Below are positions 22,009 through 31,718 of a stretch of DNA of 64,000 nucleotides, in pieces (within the stretch, counting starts at the first letter, position 1; every line of letters starts with the position of its first letter). The stretch is from the NCBI RefSeq assembly GCF_010119235.1, contig NZ_JAAATZ010000001.1:402501-466500 (forward strand), in the 5' to 3' direction. Under the pieces are notes generated by a model. The model saw only the letters and a list, made by a program, of their open reading frames with translations. It made no database searches and was not told where the DNA came from. This stretch comes from Flavobacterium phycosphaerae (lineage in GTDB: Bacteria; Bacteroidota; Bacteroidia; Flavobacteriales; Flavobacteriaceae). The position numbers were made by a program, and so were the translations under genes.

Positions 22009-22073
22009 ATTGAAAAAGATAAGTTTTTGATGACTAAACAATTAACAGATTCTTCCGGAGGTAGTTGGCAGTG

Positions 22074-22122
22074 TTTTTCGTCGTTATTATCAACCGTTTT
22101 ATCGATATTGTTAATTACTTTG
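22074..22122 (+). promoter_or_regulatory. Putative promoter with paired repeats, giant gene 3
   Basis: TTTTTCGTCGTT (22074) and CGTTTTATCGAT (22095) are 21 bp apart, and a degenerate -7 box TTACTTTG starts at 22115, 20 bp after the second. Spacing equals that at 9305 and 52555, although the sequence match is looser (8 and 10 of 12 to CATTTCATCGAT) and the -33 TTG is absent. Confidence 0.5.
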
Positions 22123-22221
22123 TACATATCACAGCATTATCCTTAAAATATTAGTATATTTTTAGTAATTGTTTCATTTCAATTAAAAGAATACCAAAAT
22201 GCCAATAACTACCTCCATTTT

Positions 22222-25200
22222 TTGAATGTAAAAAAATCAAAACTACCGACTCTCGTTTTGTTGATTTTATTACTACTTTATTCAATAAATTCATTTTCAA
22301 ACAATCACAAGCCTGATGCCTCATTAGCAAAAGAAAATACGACAATAATCACGCCGCCACCCGGCCCTTCAAATAATCAATGTATTAATGCTACCAACTT
22401 GCCTTGTGGTACCACCAACTTAGCCGGAACGACCGTCGGGGCTTCCAGTTATACTCATGGTACGGGTTGTAGTTTATCTAATTACGGGGTTTGGTATACT
22501 TTTGTAGGCGATGGTAATCTTAATACTATTTCGGCAACAGGCTCCGGTTTTGACCTTGAAATGGCCATTACTTCTGGCACTTGTGGAAATTTAACCAATA
22601 TCACTTGTCAAGACTCGGCAATTTCCAGTGCAGAAACATATACATTTACAGCCACATCGGGAACAACATACTATGTATACATTGCTCATTATTCAACATC
22701 GGGAACCACAACCGGAACTTTTACCATTTCGAGAACTTGTACAGTACCCTTTAATCCTTGTGCTTCAATTCCTAACATTGCAGCCTGTGGTACAACAACA
22801 AATACAACCATAGCTTCCGGAACAGGCGCTTACAGTTCATCCGCCTGCGGTTATTCAACTCCGGGAAATGAGCAGCTGTATACTTTTACTCCAACAACTA
22901 CAGGAAATTATTATATCCAACAATCCAGTTCTTATGGCTACATTGATTACCAATACAAAACGGCAGCTTCAGGTTGTAGTAGTACTGGCTGGACATGTAT
23001 AGATGATATTTCCGGCACCGGAACCAGTCCTGTTTTTTCATTAACCGCAGGAATTCAATACTACCTCCTTCTCGATCCCGAAAGTTCGGGCGGCGGAAAT
23101 GTTAGTTTTACTTTGGGTTGTCCGGCAGTAGCACCTGCAAACGACAATTGCAGTGGGGCCATTGTCTTAACGGTTAATCCAACTTCAAGTTGTACCACTA
23201 GTACCACAGGAACAACATTGGCCGCTACTCAATCACAAACCAGTTGTTCGGGCACCGCTGATGATGATGTATGGTACAGTTTTGTCGCCACAGGAACTTC
23301 CCACACAATAACAGTAACCCCGGGAACATTATCTGATTTAGTAGTGCAGATTTTTAGTGGCAGTTGCGGTTCATTAACAAGCATAGACTGTGTTGATGAC
23401 ACTTACTCATCTAACGAAGCTACCTTATTAAACGGTTTAACTATCGGGAACACTTATTTTGTCAGAGTTCACAGCTACAGCAGCTCAACGGGGCAAGGAA
23501 CATTTACCATCTGCATCACTTCCAACATTGTCTGTACCGCCGGAAATGGTACCGGAACTACCAGTTTGGGTTGTCCATCAGTAATGTCGGGCGGATTAGG
23601 TTTAAACGGAAATGACCCTGCCGCTATCGATTGTCTTTCAAATTCAAATTGCGTTAATTTGGAAGCTACTTATCTACAATTGGGTCAAACTACCAACTAT
23701 ACTGTTGAATCCATACCATATGCACCTCCTTATCAATTCAACTGTTTGACAAATCCTGTGAGCGTTAACAGTGATGATGTTTGGTCTCCGGCAATCAACT
23801 TGCCTTTCAATTTTTGTTTTTATGGCAACTCATACAATTCGTGTGTGATAGGCTCAAACGGAATGTTATCCTTTAATACGGCCAATGCCGGTAATGCTTC
23901 AGGATATGCGTTTAGCAATAGTTTACCAAGTACCACCGGAGCTTTATTCGCCAATACCATTTATGGCGTATACCACGACATTGACCCTAGTGTAGGCGGA
24001 AAAGTGGGTTGGGAACTGATAACACTAAACACCGGTTGTCGGGCACTTATAGCCTCATGGAGTGATGTTCCTATGTTCTCTACCAATAGCATTTTATATA
24101 CCGGTATGATGGTACTTTATGAGAACACCAATATTATTGAAGTATACATTCAGGAAAAAAATATAGACGATTTTAATCTATCCCCATGGAATGGCGGAAA
24201 TGCCATAGTCGGAATTCAGAATGCCGCCGGAACGCAAGCAGTAGTGGCTCCGGGAAGAAACGGACTAGACACCAATTGGGCTGTTACTAACGAAGCATGG
24301 CGATTTGTTCCATCCGGAACCTCTATAACTTCTATTAAGTGGTATGAAGGTGCCGGAACCTCCGGAACTGTTGTAGGAACAACGGATACCATAGCGGTTT
24401 GCCCAACCTCAACCACTATTTATACCGCTGAAGTAACCTATACTTTATGCGGTGGCGCAACCCTGAAAGTTACTGATCAGACCACCGTTACCGTTACCGG
24501 CAGCAAAGTGTGGAATGGCTCTGTAGATACTGACTGGAACAAAGCCAATAACTGGACCCCAATTGGCGTACCAACAAATACAGATTGTGTAGTTATCCCA
24601 AATGTTACGAATGACCCTATTATATCCGGCTCATCCTACAATGCTTATGGTTATAATTTAACGATTAAAAATGGTGGAAACCTGCAATTAAATTCGGGCA
24701 ACAACATCACGATTACCGACTTAGTAAATGTAGTTACCGGAGGTGTTTTTACAATAAAAAACAGTGGTAATCTGGTTCAAATTAACAACACTGCTGTTAA
24801 TACCGGTAACATTATGATGGAAAGAACCGCCAGTGTGCGCCAACTTGATTATGTATATTGGTCATCACCGGTGGGCAATTTTAATGTCAACAGCATACTA
24901 GCACCACTTATTTCGGGCGGTATTTACAAATGGAATACTACGGTATACAACAACAACGGAGGACAAGGCAATTGGGAGTATGCCGCAGGCAATACCATGC
25001 TACCGGCAAAAGGCTATATCGTTCGAGCTCCGGATAGTTTTAGCACCAGTGCAGCCTCTCCATTACTGGGTACTTTTACCGGAGTTCCTAACAACGGCAC
25101 TATAACTACAACCATTTATAGAGGTACTGATGAAATAACAGCTTACCATACGGGTAATAACGGAACCGAAATAAATAATTATAGCGACAACTGGAATCTT

Positions 25201-26259
25201 CTTGGAAACCCATACCCGTCTTCTATTAGAGGAAGTCAGTTTTTATTTGACAACCGAACCAAAATAATGGGACAAATACGACTATGGACCCACGGTACTT
25301 TACCGGCGGCCATTGCCAGTCCGTTTTATGATACATTTGTTTACAATTACAATCCGGGAGATTATTTTACTTTTAATTTTAGCGGAAGTAGTTGTTGTCC
25401 GGCCGCTTCCTCTGATTTATTCATAGGTGCCGGACAAGGCTTTTTTGTTCAAATGATTGACGGACCTACAGGCTCCAACACGGTTAGTTTTAATAATGGT
25501 TTGCGTAATGAAAGCTACTCTAACAGTACTTTTTACAGAACAACTAACCAAACCACAAGTAATACTAATTTAGTCGATATTGAACGAAACCGAATCTGGT
25601 TGGATTTAGTAGACAGCAACCAACAATCCGACCGCATATTAGTTGGGTATATTGAAGGTGCTACTATGAATGCCGACAGCTTTTTTGATGCCAGTACCAC
25701 AGTACCGGTGCCTATGGCGCTTTACTCTTTGATTGGCAATGACAAATACATAATTCAGGGACGTTCACTTCCTTTTAACCCAAATGATATTGTCCCTCTT
25801 GGTGTTAAAATAACTACTCCCGGTCAATACACTATTGCTATTGGTGGTATTGATGGGTTGTTTGAAAATGCAAACCGAAACATTTTATTAGAAGACACCG
25901 AAACTAAAACAGTGACCAATTTACGCGAAGGACCCTATGTGTTTACAGCGGCAGCCGGAACCGACAATACCCGTTTCAAGTTGCGTTATAAATATCCGCA
26001 CGGGAATAACAATAACTATAACAGAACGTCAAATACGGTTTTAGTAACCGCTGAAAACAAACAAATCAACATACAGTCGTTAGAAACAACTATTGAAAAT
26101 GTAAAATTATATGATTTGGCAGGAAGAGAAGTTTATAATGCCGATAGCATTAACAAAACCGAATTCAACATCAATAACGCTATTCAAAACCAACAAGCGT
26201 TGATAATCAAAATCACGTTGACTGATGGCACTACCGTTTCTAAAAAACTAATGAATTAA
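22222..26259 (+). CDS. Giant T9SS-secreted multidomain protein 3 (PPC-like, 1345 aa), start uncertain
   Basis: A paralogue of giant protein 1. The frame opens at a TTG (22222) with no in-frame ATG upstream. ATG 22199 lies one frame away and runs into a stop just after a six-T run; a seventh T would join it and add seven residues (MPITTSI) before the hydrophobic signal core LPTLVLLILLLLYSI. PPC-like domains cover about 45-430. The Cys-containing nidogen-like region (about 436-750) and the part up to the C-terminus follow giant protein 1 closely, including VDTDWNKANNW and LIGNDKYIIQGR-type segments. The end (VKLYDLAGREVYN ... TDGTTVSKKLMN) is a type A T9SS sorting domain. Confidence 0.87.
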   Translation: MNVKKSKLPTLVLLILLLLYSINSFSNNHKPDASLAKENTTIITPPPGPSNNQCINATNLPCGTTNLAGTTVGASSYTHGTGCSLSNYGVWYTFVGDGNLNTISATGSGFDLEMAITSGTCGNLTNITCQDSAISSAETYTFTATSGTTYYVYIAHYSTSGTTTGTFTISRTCTVPFNPCASIPNIAACGTTTNTTIASGTGAYSSSACGYSTPGNEQLYTFTPTTTGNYYIQQSSSYGYIDYQYKTAASGCSSTGWTCIDDISGTGTSPVFSLTAGIQYYLLLDPESSGGGNVSFTLGCPAVAPANDNCSGAIVLTVNPTSSCTTSTTGTTLAATQSQTSCSGTADDDVWYSFVATGTSHTITVTPGTLSDLVVQIFSGSCGSLTSIDCVDDTYSSNEATLLNGLTIGNTYFVRVHSYSSSTGQGTFTICITSNIVCTAGNGTGTTSLGCPSVMSGGLGLNGNDPAAIDCLSNSNCVNLEATYLQLGQTTNYTVESIPYAPPYQFNCLTNPVSVNSDDVWSPAINLPFNFCFYGNSYNSCVIGSNGMLSFNTANAGNASGYAFSNSLPSTTGALFANTIYGVYHDIDPSVGGKVGWELITLNTGCRALIASWSDVPMFSTNSILYTGMMVLYENTNIIEVYIQEKNIDDFNLSPWNGGNAIVGIQNAAGTQAVVAPGRNGLDTNWAVTNEAWRFVPSGTSITSIKWYEGAGTSGTVVGTTDTIAVCPTSTTIYTAEVTYTLCGGATLKVTDQTTVTVTGSKVWNGSVDTDWNKANNWTPIGVPTNTDCVVIPNVTNDPIISGSSYNAYGYNLTIKNGGNLQLNSGNNITITDLVNVVTGGVFTIKNSGNLVQINNTAVNTGNIMMERTASVRQLDYVYWSSPVGNFNVNSILAPLISGGIYKWNTTVYNNNGGQGNWEYAAGNTMLPAKGYIVRAPDSFSTSAASPLLGTFTGVPNNGTITTTIYRGTDEITAYHTGNNGTEINNYSDNWNLLGNPYPSSIRGSQFLFDNRTKIMGQIRLWTHGTLPAAIASPFYDTFVYNYNPGDYFTFNFSGSSCCPAASSDLFIGAGQGFFVQMIDGPTGSNTVSFNNGLRNESYSNSTFYRTTNQTTSNTNLVDIERNRIWLDLVDSNQQSDRILVGYIEGATMNADSFFDASTTVPVPMALYSLIGNDKYIIQGRSLPFNPNDIVPLGVKITTPGQYTIAIGGIDGLFENANRNILLEDTETKTVTNLREGPYVFTAAAGTDNTRFKLRYKYPHGNNNNYNRTSNTVLVTAENKQINIQSLETTIENVKLYDLAGREVYNADSINKTEFNINNAIQNQQALIIKITLTDGTTVSKKLMN

Positions 26260-26284
26260 ATGCAATCAAACTATCTTCATAAAA

Positions 26285-26314
26285 AAAACGTCCCGAGTAA
26301 TCGGGACGTTTTGT
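26285..26314. terminator. Bidirectional terminator
   Basis: AAAACGTCCCGA / TCGGGACGTTTT around a GTAA loop separates giant gene 3 from the convergent S46 peptidase gene. Confidence 0.88.
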
Positions 26315-26335
26315 ATATAAACTAAATTGAAAATA

Positions 26336-28486
26336 TTATTTCACTAAAGTCATTTCGTCAACAATGTGTTTAGCTCCTGAGAAATTCTCAATCACCCACA
26401 ACACATAACGAATATCAACATTGATAGTTCTTTGTAATTTGTTGTCAAAGATTACGTCACCTGCCATAGCTTCAATGTTTCCGTCGAAAGCTAAACCAAT
26501 TAGTTCTCCTTTACCATTCAATACCGGCGAACCTGAGTTTCCTCCTGTGATATCATTATCGGTTAAGAAATTCACGTGTAAACTTCCGTCTTTATCGGCA
26601 AATCTACCATAGTCTTTCTTCTTGTTCATGTCAAGAACTTTCACCGGTAAATCAAATTCCTGATCTCCTTTTTTGTATTTTTTCACTTGTCCGTCAAGGG
26701 TAGTGTAATTGTTGATGGTAGCATCATTTCTTTTATCCGCAGGTAATGAACGTACTTTACCATAAGTCAAACGCAAAGTAGAGTTCGCATCCGGATATTT
26801 GATTGAACCAATTTTAGATTCTCTTAATCCTTCCACTAACAAACGGAAAGAAGCACTGTAATCGTTTTGTGCTTTTGCAATTTCGTCTGATTTTGAATTA
26901 TAATGCGTCAACATATCATTAGACAAAGTATATAAAGGATCGTTATCCAACATAGCTTGATTAGGCAATTCTAAGAACGCTTTGATTTTATCTACCGAAG
27001 AAAAGATACTTAGTTCAAACGCTGCGTTTACATATTTTGTAAAATCGTTGTTGTTTTCTTTTCCGATTTTTTCAACCATTGGAGCAATTTTGTAGCCTGT
27101 TGCTTTAGTAGCATACAATTTCAATTGCGCTGCTAATAAATCTTTCTCAGCCGGAATGTATAATTCTTTATACATTTCTTCTGCCATTTCAGTAATTTGA
27201 GGCGCTGCTTGAGCACGTTTGGCTGCATCCGCTTTTACATATAAATCCAATTGTCTTCCCAAAGTTCTTCCGATAGTTCCGAAAGAAGTAGTTCTGAACA
27301 ATTGTTGCATGTAATTATCGTGTCTTGACTTTTCGTTAGTCAAAGCATAAAACTTATTGATGTTGGCAATTACGTTACCATACTTAGCTTTATTAGCCGG
27401 TTTGTTGGCCCATTTATTAAATTTAGCTTCCTGAGCAGCTTTAGTCTTGGCGGTTCCGAATTTACTCAACGCATCAATCATACCTTGACGATTTTTCCAG
27501 TAGTTGGCTGTAGAGGCGTATTTAGAAGCATATACTAAGTTCAAAGCAGCGCTCTGATCCATGTATTTTTTCATATTGTCCATTCCGGTTTTAGCACCTT
27601 CTACCCAAGCAGGATAAGCAAACTTCACGTTTTGCTCTATTCCGCCTGCAGGCATCCAACGATTAGTTCTACCAGGATAGCCTAAAATCATAGCAAAATC
27701 ACCTTCTTTTACACCGCTTAAATTCACCGGTAAATAGTGTTTTGGTTGTAATGGCACATTGTTTTCTGAGTAGTCAGCAGGGTTACCGTCTTTATCAGCA
27801 TAAACTCTGAACATAGAAAAATCTGCCGTGTGACGTGGCCATTCCCAGTTATCCGTATCGCCACCAAATTTTCCTAAACTTTCCGGCGGAACACCTACTA
27901 AACGAACGTCTTTATAATCTTGGTACACAAAATAGTAATACTCATTCCCTTGGAAGAAAGGACGAACCGAAACGGTATATTTTCCACCTTCGTTGTTTTC
28001 TTTTTCAATAGCAGCAATCTCAGCGTTGATCGCTTTTTCTCTATCGGCTTCACTCATGGATGGGTTTACTTTGGCCAAAATTCTTTTGGTACAATCATCC
28101 ATACGAACAAAGAAACGCACATACAAGCTGGAAGGTTTTTTCTCTGCTTTTCTGTTTTCTGCCCAATACCCGTTTTTCAAAAGGTTATCATCAGCTGTCG
28201 ATAATTCGGCCACGGCATCATAACCACAGTGGTGGTTGGTTAATACTAATCCGTCTTTAGAAATAATTTCGGCCGTACAACCTCCGTTGAATTGTACAAT
28301 AGCATCTTTCAAACTGTGGTGATTAATACTGTAAATTTCTTCGGCTGTCAATTGTAAGCCCATTTTCTGCATGTCTCTATGATTCAAACGTTCGATGAAC
28401 ATTAAAAACCACATTCCTTCATCGGCCTTCATGCTGATTGGCATCAACATAATCCCGGCGATTAAGGATAAAATAATTTTTTTCAT
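26336..28486 (-). CDS. S46 family dipeptidyl-peptidase (DPP7-like)
   Basis: A 716-residue exported exopeptidase that removes dipeptides from peptide N-termini in the periplasm. Signal peptide to about 21; catalytic His in LTNHHCGYDAV (about 86), Asp in RHTADFSMFRVY and Ser in GGNSGSPVLN. Eighteen residues after the serine is glycine (AFDGNIEA); in this family glycine there marks DPP7-type preference for hydrophobic residues, whereas DPP11 has arginine for acidic residues. That reading is inference from motif spacing. Length is typical. It is probably a nutritional peptidase. Confidence 0.93.
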   Translation of the reverse strand: MKKIILSLIAGIMLMPISMKADEGMWFLMFIERLNHRDMQKMGLQLTAEEIYSINHHSLKDAIVQFNGGCTAEIISKDGLVLTNHHCGYDAVAELSTADDNLLKNGYWAENRKAEKKPSSLYVRFFVRMDDCTKRILAKVNPSMSEADREKAINAEIAAIEKENNEGGKYTVSVRPFFQGNEYYYFVYQDYKDVRLVGVPPESLGKFGGDTDNWEWPRHTADFSMFRVYADKDGNPADYSENNVPLQPKHYLPVNLSGVKEGDFAMILGYPGRTNRWMPAGGIEQNVKFAYPAWVEGAKTGMDNMKKYMDQSAALNLVYASKYASTANYWKNRQGMIDALSKFGTAKTKAAQEAKFNKWANKPANKAKYGNVIANINKFYALTNEKSRHDNYMQQLFRTTSFGTIGRTLGRQLDLYVKADAAKRAQAAPQITEMAEEMYKELYIPAEKDLLAAQLKLYATKATGYKIAPMVEKIGKENNNDFTKYVNAAFELSIFSSVDKIKAFLELPNQAMLDNDPLYTLSNDMLTHYNSKSDEIAKAQNDYSASFRLLVEGLRESKIGSIKYPDANSTLRLTYGKVRSLPADKRNDATINNYTTLDGQVKKYKKGDQEFDLPVKVLDMNKKKDYGRFADKDGSLHVNFLTDNDITGGNSGSPVLNGKGELIGLAFDGNIEAMAGDVIFDNKLQRTINVDIRYVLWVIENFSGAKHIVDEMTLVK

Positions 28487-28637
28487 TGTTACTTTTATTT
28501 GTGTTATTAGATTGAATGCTAGTAGTCTGCCAAAAAGTAGAATTGTTACAACTAACAGTGCTAAAAGCGTCGCGAATATAGGTTTTTTTGCCCATTTGAA
28601 AGGCTTTTTTAGCAGAAAACAACAACAATACCCTTTG

Positions 28638-28668
28638 GAAATTATGAATTATAAATTATGAATTATGA
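28638..28668. repeat. AT-rich heptamer repeat (GAATTAT type)
   Basis: Four consecutive 7-bp units of the type GAATTAT. The same family appears at 31663, 32298, 57604, 57980 and 60395. It lies in the 500-bp gap 28487-28986, just left of the 21-bp array. Confidence 0.7.
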
Positions 28669-28745
28669 CTGAAAATTTGAAAAAGACGTCATAAACATCA
28701 AAAACCAACTTTTGAGTATTTACAGGCCTTCACAGCCGTGAAACG

Positions 28746-28934
28746 GTCTTCGGAGTGACTAGAACAGTCTTCGGAGAGCCTAAAAAACACTTCGGAGGAC
28801 CACAAACATACTTCGGATTACGTGTGATACGCTACTTAACCCCTTTATTAGTTTACGGAGTGTAGCAAACACTTTTCGGAGCTCATTATTTAGTCTTCGG
28901 AGCATCGGAAATGGTCTTCGGAGGCATACGAATC
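28746..28934 (+). repeat. Degenerate 21-bp tandem array with CTTCGGAG core (nine periods)
   Basis: Units start at 28746, 28767, 28788, 28809, 28830, 28851, 28872, 28893 and 28914, exactly 21 bp apart. Eight begin with a version of GTCTTCGGAG (variants CACTTCGGAG, TACTTCGGAT, GTTTACGGAG, CTTTTCGGAG); the fifth has almost lost it. The other 11 bases vary freely. A possible tenth, eroded unit (GCCTTCACAG) lies at 28726. Read on the plus strand, units translate as x-F-G-x-x-x-x heptads with one internal stop and no start codon, so present-day coding is unlikely. Function unknown. Confidence 0.8.
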
Positions 28935-28986
28935 ATTTTTATATCTTAGCCAAAGAAAAACACTCTACGTAAAAGAAGCATACAAA

Positions 28987-29286
28987 ATGTCGGGGAAATT
29001 AAAATATACCTTTTCAGAAAAGATATGGCAACATGCTGCTCCCGGCGGTTGGTATTTTGTTTCACTTCCGGAGCACATGGCCAAAGAAATCAGAGCCTCG
29101 TTAAAATCAGAAGAAGAAGGTTGGGGAAGATTAAAAGCAACAGCCCTTATAGGTAGCAGTCAATGGAAAACGGCCATTTGGTTCGATACCAAAAAGAACA
29201 CCTACCTCCTTCCAATAAAGGCTGAAATCAGAAAAAAAGAAAAGCTTACTGCTGAAAAATTAGTGGAAGTAGCTATTTTGTTGTAA
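28987..29286 (+). CDS. DUF1905 domain-containing protein
   Basis: A 99-residue protein matching DUF1905 in full: WQHAAPGGWYFVSLP near the start, EEGWGRLKATALIGSSQWKTAIW in the middle, then a KKNTYLLPIKAEIRKKEKL segment. The family is a small beta-barrel of unknown function, sometimes fused to or neighbouring YdeI-like proteins. No signal peptide. It is a single gene directly after the 21-bp array, with a possible weak -7 box (TATCTTAG) about 45 bp upstream. Confidence 0.87.
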   Translation: MSGKLKYTFSEKIWQHAAPGGWYFVSLPEHMAKEIRASLKSEEEGWGRLKATALIGSSQWKTAIWFDTKKNTYLLPIKAEIRKKEKLTAEKLVEVAILL

Positions 29287-29289
29287 AAA

Positions 29290-29316
29290 AAATCCCCACT
29301 GATGTGAGGATTTATT
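29290..29316. terminator. Terminator between the DUF1905 gene and obg
   Basis: AAATCCCCAC and GTGAGGATTT form a stem with one mismatch between A- and T-rich flanks, so it can serve both convergent genes. Confidence 0.7.
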
Positions 29317-29318
29317 AT

Positions 29319-30353
29319 TTATAGACCATGACTGTTCTCCGGTTCTTCGGCGTCAACGTTCAGCATTTCCCAAAGCTTGTCTTTCAGCTCGGTTAATCCT
29401 TGTTGGGCTACAGAAGAAATAAACAAGTAAGGCGTTCCTTTAAAGGCTTTGTCTAATTCGGTTTTCAATTCTGCTTTCAGTTCGTCGTCCAGCATATCGC
29501 ATTTAGAAATGACAATCAATTTATCTTTATCCAGCATTTCCGGATTGTAACGACGTAATTCGTCTAACAGAATCTCGTATTCTTTTTTAATATCATCAGC
29601 ATCGGCAGGCACCAAAAACAACAGTGTTGAGTTTCTTTCAATATGTCTCAGGAAATAATGTCCCAATCCTTTTCCTTCGGCAGCTCCTTCAATAATTCCC
29701 GGAATATCCGCCATGATAAACGATTTGAATTCGCGGTACGCCACTATCCCCAAATTGGGTTTCAAAGTCGTAAACGGATAATCGGCAATCTTAGGTTTGG
29801 CCGAAGTCAATACCGAAAGTAAAGTCGATTTCCCGGCATTGGGAAAACCTACCAAACCTACATCGGCTAAAACTTTTAATTCCAGGATAACATCCATTTC
29901 TTCGGTAGGCATACCCGGCTGGGCATAACGCGGCGTTTGGTTGGTCGAACTTCTAAAGTGCCAGTTCCCCAATCCGCCTTTTCCGCCTTTCACCAAAATA
30001 CGCTCTTCGCCGTGTTCGGTGATTTCAAATAAAATTTCATCCGTTTCTTTATCGCGCACTACTGTTCCCAGCGGCACTTCAATCACTTTATCTTCTCCAT
30101 CGTGTCCGGTACTTCTGGAACTTCCTCCATCACCACCGTGACCGGCTTTGATATGACGGGCAAATTTCAGGTGAAACAGCGTCCACAAGCCTTTATTTCC
30201 TCTCAAAATTACGTGTCCGCCACGACCTCCGTCTCCTCCATCGGGACCGCCTTTTTCAATAAATTTTTCTCTGTGTAGATGCGAAGAACCTTTCCCTCCT
30301 TTTCCGGAAGAGACATATATTTTTACGTAATCTACAAAATTTCCCTCTGTCAT
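29319..30353 (-). CDS. obg: Obg family GTPase (ObgE/CgtA)
   Basis: A 344-residue GTPase involved in 50S ribosome assembly. The Gly-rich Obg fold occupies about 1-160 ([24 protein letters not shown]). The G domain follows with G1 [11 protein letters not shown], the G2 threonine in [10 protein letters not shown]3 DIPGII, G4 SKCD and G5 SSVAQQG. The C-terminal OCT domain of some homologues is absent, as is common. It is the last gene of a leftward hpt-adk-CNNM-obg series, with 31 bp to its upstream neighbour. Confidence 0.96.
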   Translation of the reverse strand: MTEGNFVDYVKIYVSSGKGGKGSSHLHREKFIEKGGPDGGDGGRGGHVILRGNKGLWTLFHLKFARHIKAGHGGDGGSSRSTGHDGEDKVIEVPLGTVVRDKETDEILFEITEHGEERILVKGGKGGLGNWHFRSSTNQTPRYAQPGMPTEEMDVILELKVLADVGLVGFPNAGKSTLLSVLTSAKPKIADYPFTTLKPNLGIVAYREFKSFIMADIPGIIEGAAEGKGLGHYFLRHIERNSTLLFLVPADADDIKKEYEILLDELRRYNPEMLDKDKLIVISKCDMLDDELKAELKTELDKAFKGTPYLFISSVAQQGLTELKDKLWEMLNVDAEEPENSHGL

Positions 30354-30384
30354 TGTCTTTGTATTCAGTCAGCAAAAGTACTAA

Positions 30385-31659
30385 CTATTCTTTTATGGCT
30401 TTCACAAGCACTTTATCAATCTTTACACCATCCATATCGATGATTTCTAATTCAAATTTATTCCAAATGAGTTTTTCTCCCGTGGTTGGAATTTTGCCCA
30501 TTTCGGTCATGATTAATCCGCTAACGGTCGTTACTTCGTAATCATTGGTCAACTCATCCATATCAAAATACGTTAGGAAATCGTGCAAAGAATACAAGCC
30601 GTCCACGAGCCAAGTACCGTCTTCTCGACTAATCAATTGGTATTCATCATCATCAAAATCGGCCGCATCGCCCACTAACGCTTCCAAGATATCATTCAAA
30701 GTAATGATTCCCTGAAAAACACCATATTCATCGGTTACCAAAGCATAATGCACTTTCGATTTCTTGAAATTCTCCAACGCTTTATAAGCCGAAGTATGCT
30801 CAATCATATATACCGGCTCTTTGACAATCGATTTCAATTGAAAGTTGTCTTTTTCAAAACCGACAAACAAATCTTTCAGTAAAACTATACCCACTACATC
30901 GTCTAAATTCTCTTGGCAAACCGGATAAAACGAATGCAACTCATCAAACATTTTGGTTTTCAATTCCTCAACAGTATCATCATAAGAAAGATACACTATC
31001 GATTGACGGTGAGTCATCAACGAATTTATTTTTCGATCGCCAATATGAAAAACGCGTTCTACTATATCCTGCTCAATTTCTTGTACTTCTCCGCCTTCGG
31101 TACCTTCTTTGATGATGGCTTTGATTTCTTCTTCGGTTACTTTACCGTCAGCCGTAGGTTTTATTTTGAAAACATCTAAGATAAAATCCGTAGAAATGGT
31201 CAGCAACCAAATGAAAGGCATCGTTATGATGGAAACCATTTTCATCGGAACGGCAACTCCTTTGGCAATGGCTTCAGGATAGTTCAATCCGATTCTTTTC
31301 GGCAACAATTCGCCTAAAACCAAAGAGAAAAAAGTCAATATCACGACTACAATTCCAACGGCTATGCTATGGGCATATACTTTTAGCGTCGCAAAACTTT
31401 CAATAAATAAAGTAACATCAGTCGTAATTTTATCGCCCGAATAAATACCGGTCAGAATCCCGATTAACGTAATGCCAATTTGAACAGTCGAAAGAAATTT
31501 ATTGGGTGAATTGGCTAAATCCAGCGCCACTTTGGCATTGGTATTCCCTTTTTTAGCTGCCGTTTCCAAGCGGTTTTTACGCGCTGAAATCAGAGCAATC
31601 TCCGACATGGAGAACACCCCGTTTAACAGTATTAAAAAAAGAATAATTAGTATTTCCAT
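30385..31659 (-). CDS. CNNM/CorC-type membrane protein with CBS domains
   Basis: 424 residues. The N-terminal CNNM (DUF21) domain has about four membrane segments (to about 190, with LGELLPKRIGLNYPEAIA). A pair of CBS domains follows at about 200-330 (MTHRQSIVYLSYDDTVEEL; ALVTDEYGVFQGIITLNDILEALVG). A C-terminal CorC/HlyC transporter-associated domain ends the protein (WLVDGLYSLHDFLTYF). Relatives are implicated in magnesium or cobalt export; older annotations say hemolysin. Substrate not determined here. Confidence 0.92.
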   Translation of the reverse strand: MEILIILFLILLNGVFSMSEIALISARKNRLETAAKKGNTNAKVALDLANSPNKFLSTVQIGITLIGILTGIYSGDKITTDVTLFIESFATLKVYAHSIAVGIVVVILTFFSLVLGELLPKRIGLNYPEAIAKGVAVPMKMVSIITMPFIWLLTISTDFILDVFKIKPTADGKVTEEEIKAIIKEGTEGGEVQEIEQDIVERVFHIGDRKINSLMTHRQSIVYLSYDDTVEELKTKMFDELHSFYPVCQENLDDVVGIVLLKDLFVGFEKDNFQLKSIVKEPVYMIEHTSAYKALENFKKSKVHYALVTDEYGVFQGIITLNDILEALVGDAADFDDDEYQLISREDGTWLVDGLYSLHDFLTYFDMDELTNDYEVTTVSGLIMTEMGKIPTTGEKLIWNKFELEIIDMDGVKIDKVLVKAIKE

Positions 31660-31662
31660 TTT

Positions 31663-31696
31663 GAGTTATGAGTTATAAGTTATGCGTTATGAATAT
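31663..31696. repeat. AT-rich heptamer repeat
   Basis: Four to five GAGTTAT-type 7-bp units fill most of the gap between adk and the CNNM gene. Confidence 0.65.
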
Positions 31697-31718
31697 AACC
31701 GCTAACCAAAAACGTAAA

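Noticed and set aside
27920..28260. Plus-strand open frames opposite the S46 peptidase
   Set aside because: Three overlapping frames antisense to a conserved enzyme, with no family resemblance.
28746..28934. The 21-bp array as a CRISPR array
   Set aside because: The conserved part is only about 8-10 bp, the unit is 21 bp, there are no spacer-length unique segments and no cas genes nearby.
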